64,000 bases of DNA from Exiguobacterium sp. AM39-5BH (GTDB lineage: Bacteria > Bacillota > Bacilli > Exiguobacteriales > Exiguobacteriaceae), in the NCBI RefSeq assembly GCF_003467445.1, contig NZ_QSGS01000007.1, positions 62,001 through 126,000 of the forward strand. The letters are read 5' to 3'. Positions 60,590 through 64,000 of the stretch are shown here, one piece after another (position 1 is the first letter of the stretch; the number at the start of each line of letters is the position of its first letter). Position numbers and translations under genes: made by a program. The notes beneath the pieces are model-generated. The model was not told where the DNA came from. It made no database searches and saw only the letters and a list, made by a program, of their open reading frames with translations.

Positions 60590-61717
60590 TCAATCGTACG
60601 TTTCGTCTAGATTCCGTGCATAAAACGCGATAGCGCGACGATACCGTTTAATGCTGTCATCCGGATTTGGGTTAGCGAGCAATTCAAGTAAGGTGCCGGT
60701 CGCTTCCTTGTGACGTCCAAGGTTGTATCGGGTCATCGCCTGGAACACTTTGAGCGCCCCGATGTCCGGGAACTGTTCAATCGCCTTGGCGAACAACGCC
60801 TCAGCGTCCTCGTAGCGGCCGAGCGCCCGATACGTGCTGCCGAGTCCAATATACGTCTCACGAAGCTCGTCCCCGGCGAGCCCGAGCCGAATCGCCCGTT
60901 CGTAATGCGGGACGGCTTGACGCTCTTCACCGAGCGAGTCATAACACGAGGCGCAATGGGCATGGAGGCGCGGATTTTTCTCGTCTTGCCGGAGCAACAT
61001 CAGGAACAGCTGCTTCGCCCGTTCGAGCTCTCCGTTCTCGCGGAGACGAATCGCTTCGTCGAGCCCCTTCTCTTCTGGGGTTTGGACTTCCAAGTCACTC
61101 AAGTCGTCAAGCCACGCTTGCAACAATTCGTAATAGCGCCCGACATGGACGCCATCGACGAGTGCATGGTGGGCTTGGACCGAGAGTGGCATCATCATCC
61201 GGCTACCCGTCTCCGTGAATTTGCCCCAGGCGATGCGCGGTACCGTATCATGCTGTTGATCGTGTGTCGGGTGGCTGATGCTCGTGAACGTGACCCAAGG
61301 CACGCTCGTGATATAAAGCAGGCTGTCCGGCTCATCGTCACCAACGGCCACTTCTTGTTTTGCCCCGCTCATCCGATCCGTCACTTCTTCAAGAAAGTCT
61401 GGAAACGCCTCTTTATACGTCGCCGTGCAAAAGTTGAAGACGTCATCATCCATCATGACGGTGAACGACGGATGCACGACGTCGTGCTCGATGACCTCGT
61501 CGCCGCCGATGCGGTAGCGAAGCTCCGGGATGGCGTTCGCCGTCTTTACGGCACCGTACAAGAACAGTTTGAAGAACGACTGGCCGGTCCGTTTGGCGTG
61601 TGTATGTAGCTTCGTCACATCGACGCTCGCCGTCACGTTGAAATGTGGGGCGTCGAACGCCTTGAAGAATTCGTAGTGCTTCTTGCGCGACCACGTCTCG
61701 GTATTGATGATTTTCAT
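60590..61717 (-). CDS. Chloramphenicol-acetyltransferase-like domain fused to a TPR domain
   Basis: 375 residues. Residues 1-215 are a CAT (type A) fold: INTETWSRKKHYEFFKAFDA, FNFCTATYKEAFPDF, and the active site LSVQAHHALVDGVHVGRYYE with the HHxxxDG histidine. From about 225 the chain becomes tetratricopeptide repeats: LDEAIRLRENGELERAKQLF, YDSLGEERQAVPHYERAIRL, YRALGRYEDAEALFAKAIEQ, ending KRYRRAIAFYARNLDETYD, which match a stand-alone Bacillus TPR protein along its length. GGGGGAC precedes ATG 61717. The acceptor need not be chloramphenicol. Confidence 0.85.
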   Translation of the reverse strand: MKIINTETWSRKKHYEFFKAFDAPHFNVTASVDVTKLHTHAKRTGQSFFKLFLYGAVKTANAIPELRYRIGGDEVIEHDVVHPSFTVMMDDDVFNFCTATYKEAFPDFLEEVTDRMSGAKQEVAVGDDEPDSLLYITSVPWVTFTSISHPTHDQQHDTVPRIAWGKFTETGSRMMMPLSVQAHHALVDGVHVGRYYELLQAWLDDLSDLEVQTPEEKGLDEAIRLRENGELERAKQLFLMLLRQDEKNPRLHAHCASCYDSLGEERQAVPHYERAIRLGLAGDELRETYIGLGSTYRALGRYEDAEALFAKAIEQFPDIGALKVFQAMTRYNLGRHKEATGTLLELLANPNPDDSIKRYRRAIAFYARNLDETYD

Positions 61718-61766
61718 GATTCGTCCCCCTGTTTTTTCTTTCACTGTACCAAAGGGAGCATGCGCT

Positions 61767-62306
61767 TTACAGCTTTTGCTTCAACTCGGTGTAATGCTCG
61801 TTCGCCAAGTCGAAATAGACGAAGTCGTTCCGTTCAATCCTGTCGAGCGTCGCATGGAAGTCGCGCCAGCCCTGTTCGACGAGCTCCGGCGTCAGTTCTC
61901 CGGCCTCCGTCGCTTCCTCGAACTCGTCCTCGTCTTTGCGGACCACGTCCCCGTTCGGGAAGATGAGGATATCGAGCAACAAGTCGTCCATATACGGGAT
62001 TCCGTCCTCATATCCGATTGCTTCGACAATATCGATGTACCATTGAACGATGTGCCCTTCCTCATTAAACATGACGGTCACACCGAACGGCTCGTCGTCC
62101 GGGAAATATTGGAGCCAGCTGTACCCGGCATCGGCGACGATGAACTCTTCTCCCTTGTGCATCTTATATTGAGGTGCGCGGACGGCATCGATTTGAAACA
62201 AGGCGACGGTCCCGGAGAAACGGTCATCATGTACCTCCATTTGCGCGTAGCGATGTTGCAAAATCCGTTCCCAGTCTCGGCGATTAGCAAATTTTCGTTT
62301 TGGCAT
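61767..62306 (-). CDS. Nucleoside tri-/diphosphate phosphatase (DUF402, YgaC type)
   Basis: 179 residues. SWLQYFPDDEPFGVTVMFNE, VQWYIDIVEAIGYEDGIPYM and DDLLLDILIFPNGDVVRKDE give the acidic metal site of DUF402 proteins; Staphylococcus and Bacillus members hydrolyse nucleoside tri- and diphosphates. AAAAGGAGAG precedes ATG 62306. Confidence 0.87.
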   Translation of the reverse strand: MPKRKFANRRDWERILQHRYAQMEVHDDRFSGTVALFQIDAVRAPQYKMHKGEEFIVADAGYSWLQYFPDDEPFGVTVMFNEEGHIVQWYIDIVEAIGYEDGIPYMDDLLLDILIFPNGDVVRKDEDEFEEATEAGELTPELVEQGWRDFHATLDRIERNDFVYFDLANEHYTELKQKL

Positions 62307-62370
62307 ATGTCTCTCTCCTTTTGACCCAATTCATACGTAAAGAGTTCGCCAAAATCCGACATTCCCCTGT

Positions 62371-63423
62371 TCAATCGTACAGATTGTGTTGATTGAACGA
62401 GACGAGGTGGCTTTGCTTTAATCGTTTTCGCTCGACCATCCGTGTAAAGGCGTCAGTCGAGATGAAGCGATTGCCCGGGTGGATGGTCGCCAACTGCAGC
62501 AAGATGAAGCGAATACCGCGCTCCCCTTCCTGAAGCGGGACATGGAGCATCGTCCCATCCTCATTGAATCGATTCAAGAACAACTCGATTTTGCAGTCCT
62601 CTTTCAACAGGCGTGACGTGACGAAAGCGGTTTGGCTGATGAGCGATTCGAAATCGTGATGGAGCGTATAACCAGACGGACCATTCAAATCCAATGCGAA
62701 CGTGAACGTATCGAGCGTCGTCTGTTGAAACACTTTCGACTGCAGGCGTCCAAGTTTCGCCGTCGCATACCAATCGATTTCCTTCACCGGTTCCCCTTCA
62801 TACGGTTTCGACCCGATCAGTTGCAACGGATTTCGGAGCGGTGACGCCAAGAGCGGCCGGTCCCCGAGCGCTAACCGTTTCGTCCCGACCGGTGGATGCA
62901 ACAGCAGCGACGGAAGGACGGTCCACTCTGTATCGACTGGTCGTTCATATAAATACGTCCCGAGTCGGAACGGGAGCGTGACGGCGATGACGCATTCCTC
63001 GAACGTGGCTGGTCCGCGATACTCAGCGCGCACGACCAATTCATGCCGAGCCCGACTGACATCGACCACATAGTCGAGCACGTTCGGAAGGCGCTCATGC
63101 GCCGGAAAGCTAATTCCTGAGCTCGCTTTCAAGCGAATCCGCAGCGGCAGTCCGAGCCGGTCCAACTCGTCCACCCCATCAACCACCAACACGAGCCGGC
63201 TCTCATCTCCAACAAACAGCAATTCTTCGTATTGTGTGAACCGGAGATCGATGTGCCGCTCAAGTTGTTGCCGCGTCCGCTCGAGCATCCAAATCGCACT
63301 CGCTACAATGAAGCATATGTAACCGAATCCGTATACGTACGGGAAGAACACGAGTATGGCTCCGCTCACGAGATATATAGGGAGGAGCCGGCGCTGCAAC
63401 CAAGCGTGCATGGACAGAACCAT
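62371..63423 (-). CDS. DUF58 domain membrane protein, MoxR partner
   Basis: 350 residues. Two N-terminal membrane helices (LPIYLVSGAILVFFPYVYGF, YICFIVASAIWML), a beta-rich middle, and the DUF58 signature GEPVKEIDWYATAKLGRLQS at about 245. ATG 63423 follows the MoxR stop by two bases with GAGGG upstream, so the two are coupled. MoxR/DUF58 pairs are thought to form chaperone-type complexes acting on membrane or metal-containing proteins. Confidence 0.82.
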   Translation of the reverse strand: MVLSMHAWLQRRLLPIYLVSGAILVFFPYVYGFGYICFIVASAIWMLERTRQQLERHIDLRFTQYEELLFVGDESRLVLVVDGVDELDRLGLPLRIRLKASSGISFPAHERLPNVLDYVVDVSRARHELVVRAEYRGPATFEECVIAVTLPFRLGTYLYERPVDTEWTVLPSLLLHPPVGTKRLALGDRPLLASPLRNPLQLIGSKPYEGEPVKEIDWYATAKLGRLQSKVFQQTTLDTFTFALDLNGPSGYTLHHDFESLISQTAFVTSRLLKEDCKIELFLNRFNEDGTMLHVPLQEGERGIRFILLQLATIHPGNRFISTDAFTRMVERKRLKQSHLVSFNQHNLYD

Positions 63424-63425
63424 TG

Positions 63426-64000
63426 TCAGCCCTCGACCGGCACGGGCACGGTGTCTAAAATGTGAGCGATGACGTTCGCTTTGGTCGACTTGATGCCGCC
63501 TTCGAGCGTCAAGCTGATCCGATGGACAAGCACGTACGGCGCCACGGCTTTGACGTCTTCCGGGATGACATATAGCCGGCCGGCCAAATAGGCATAGCTT
63601 TGACACGCGCGGAGCAACGCGATCGCGCCGCGCGGGCTGACCCCGACCTCGACAGACGAATGCGCCCGGGTCGCATGGACGAGACCGAGCATATAATCGA
63701 GCACATCGTCTTGGATCGCGACTTGTCTCGTCTCGGCTTGTGCTTCTTGCAGGGAGGCGAGTGACGTCACGGCCTCGATTTGTTTGCGCGTCTCGGTCAA
63801 TACTTGCAGCAACAGCTCCCGCTCTTCGGCGGCGTCCGGATAGCCGACCGGAATCGAGATGAGGAACCGGTCGAGTTGCGCGTCCGGGAGCGGGAACGTC
63901 CCGGCCGATTCAATCGGGTTCTGCGTCGCGATGACGAAAAACGGTTTCGGCATCGGATAAGTCTTCCCGCCGATCGACACTTGGCGTTCCTCCATCGCTT
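63426..64000 (-). CDS. MoxR-family AAA+ ATPase, C-terminal part
   Basis: The gene enters from the right edge; about 190 C-terminal residues are visible. FFVIATQNPIESAGTFPLPD is the sensor 1 region, DAQLDRFLISIPVGYPD the arginine-finger area, and SPRGAIALLRACQSYAYLAG with YVIPEDVKAVAPYVLVHRI the C-terminal lid, all MoxR hallmarks. Walker A and B lie outside. Coupled to the DUF58 gene. Confidence 0.9.
   Translation of the reverse strand, partial: AMEERQVSIGGKTYPMPKPFFVIATQNPIESAGTFPLPDAQLDRFLISIPVGYPDAAEERELLLQVLTETRKQIEAVTSLASLQEAQAETRQVAIQDDVLDYMLGLVHATRAHSSVEVGVSPRGAIALLRACQSYAYLAGRLYVIPEDVKAVAPYVLVHRISLTLEGGIKSTKANVIAHILDTVPVPVEG

Noticed and set aside
60710..61609. 299-residue plus-strand ORF
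   Set aside because: Antisense shadow of the CAT-TPR gene; no ribosome binding site and no domain pattern.
1..64000. CRISPR arrays, tRNA or rRNA genes, insertion sequences, prophage genes
   Set aside because: No regularly spaced repeats, no cloverleaf or ribosomal RNA sequence that I can recognise, and no transposase, integrase or phage structural protein among the reading frames.

Overview
The window reads as a piece of a Bacillales (Firmicutes) chromosome, most likely an Exiguobacterium-type organism. Reasons: strong AAGGAGG-type ribosome binding sites, Bacillus-style families (YteA, CsbB/GtcA/YfhO, MhqR/MhqO, AadK, PadR plus HAAS membrane protein, DUF4385, YgaC-type phosphatase), lipoproteins with Gram-positive lipoboxes, and a Gram-positive Pel operon. 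The genus is inferred from gene content only. I see no rRNA, tRNA, CRISPR array, insertion sequence or phage gene. It looks like a chromosomal accessory/housekeeping mix, with many single-gene transcription units closed by clear hairpin terminators.

Layout. 0-10 kb: 5' end of murE; a small pair of genes behind a LexA-type box; a decayed ECF sigma relic; an ECF sigma/anti-sigma pair; an oxidoreductase; an EamA exporter; an ABC-F gene behind an attenuator leader with a small upstream ORF; HAD phosphatases. 10.6-13.4 kb: tryptophan-to-anthranilate operon kynU-kynA-kynB. 13.5-17.4 kb: three-component CsbB/GtcA/YfhO glycosylation operon (yfhO frameshifted). 17.4-24.5 kb: acetyltransferases, a diguanylate cyclase, and the TPP-riboswitch operon tenA-thiM-thiD-thiE followed by an NAD(P)-binding gene. 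24.5-32.3 kb: a Pel-type exopolysaccharide operon read leftward: PelA-hydrolase-like lipoprotein, pelD, pelE, PelA-deacetylase-like protein, pelF, pelG. 32.4-45.4 kb: K+ channel, AadK-like nucleotidyltransferase with a pentapeptide protein, NUDIX, YjjG-like phosphatase, esterase, PadR-controlled membrane proteins, aldehyde dehydrogenase, small cysteine-rich copper-binding protein, aldo/keto reductase, lipoprotein. 45.4-57 kb: pirin, several GNAT and NUDIX enzymes, yteA, an M23 peptidase, a chimeric S66 peptidase, SDR. 57-64 kb: saccharopine-dehydrogenase-like protein, the quinone-response operon mhqR-mhqO-azoreductase with two MhqR boxes, a CAT-TPR fusion, a DUF402 phosphatase, and the DUF58/MoxR pair cut by the window end.

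How parts connect. The diguanylate cyclase at 19-20.6 kb could supply c-di-GMP to PelD, which keeps an RxxD inhibitory site but has lost the GGDEF catalytic signature. The ABC-F leader, AadK-like enzyme, pentapeptide protein and CAT-TPR fusion form a loose set of antibiotic-defence-like genes.

Quality caution. At least eight, probably nine, otherwise intact genes are broken by what is in every case the loss of one base, often in a short homopolymer. Five in-frame stops in four further genes also interrupt recognisable proteins. The uniform direction of the indels makes uncorrected sequencing errors a serious possibility, so apparent pseudogenes here should be read with that in mind.
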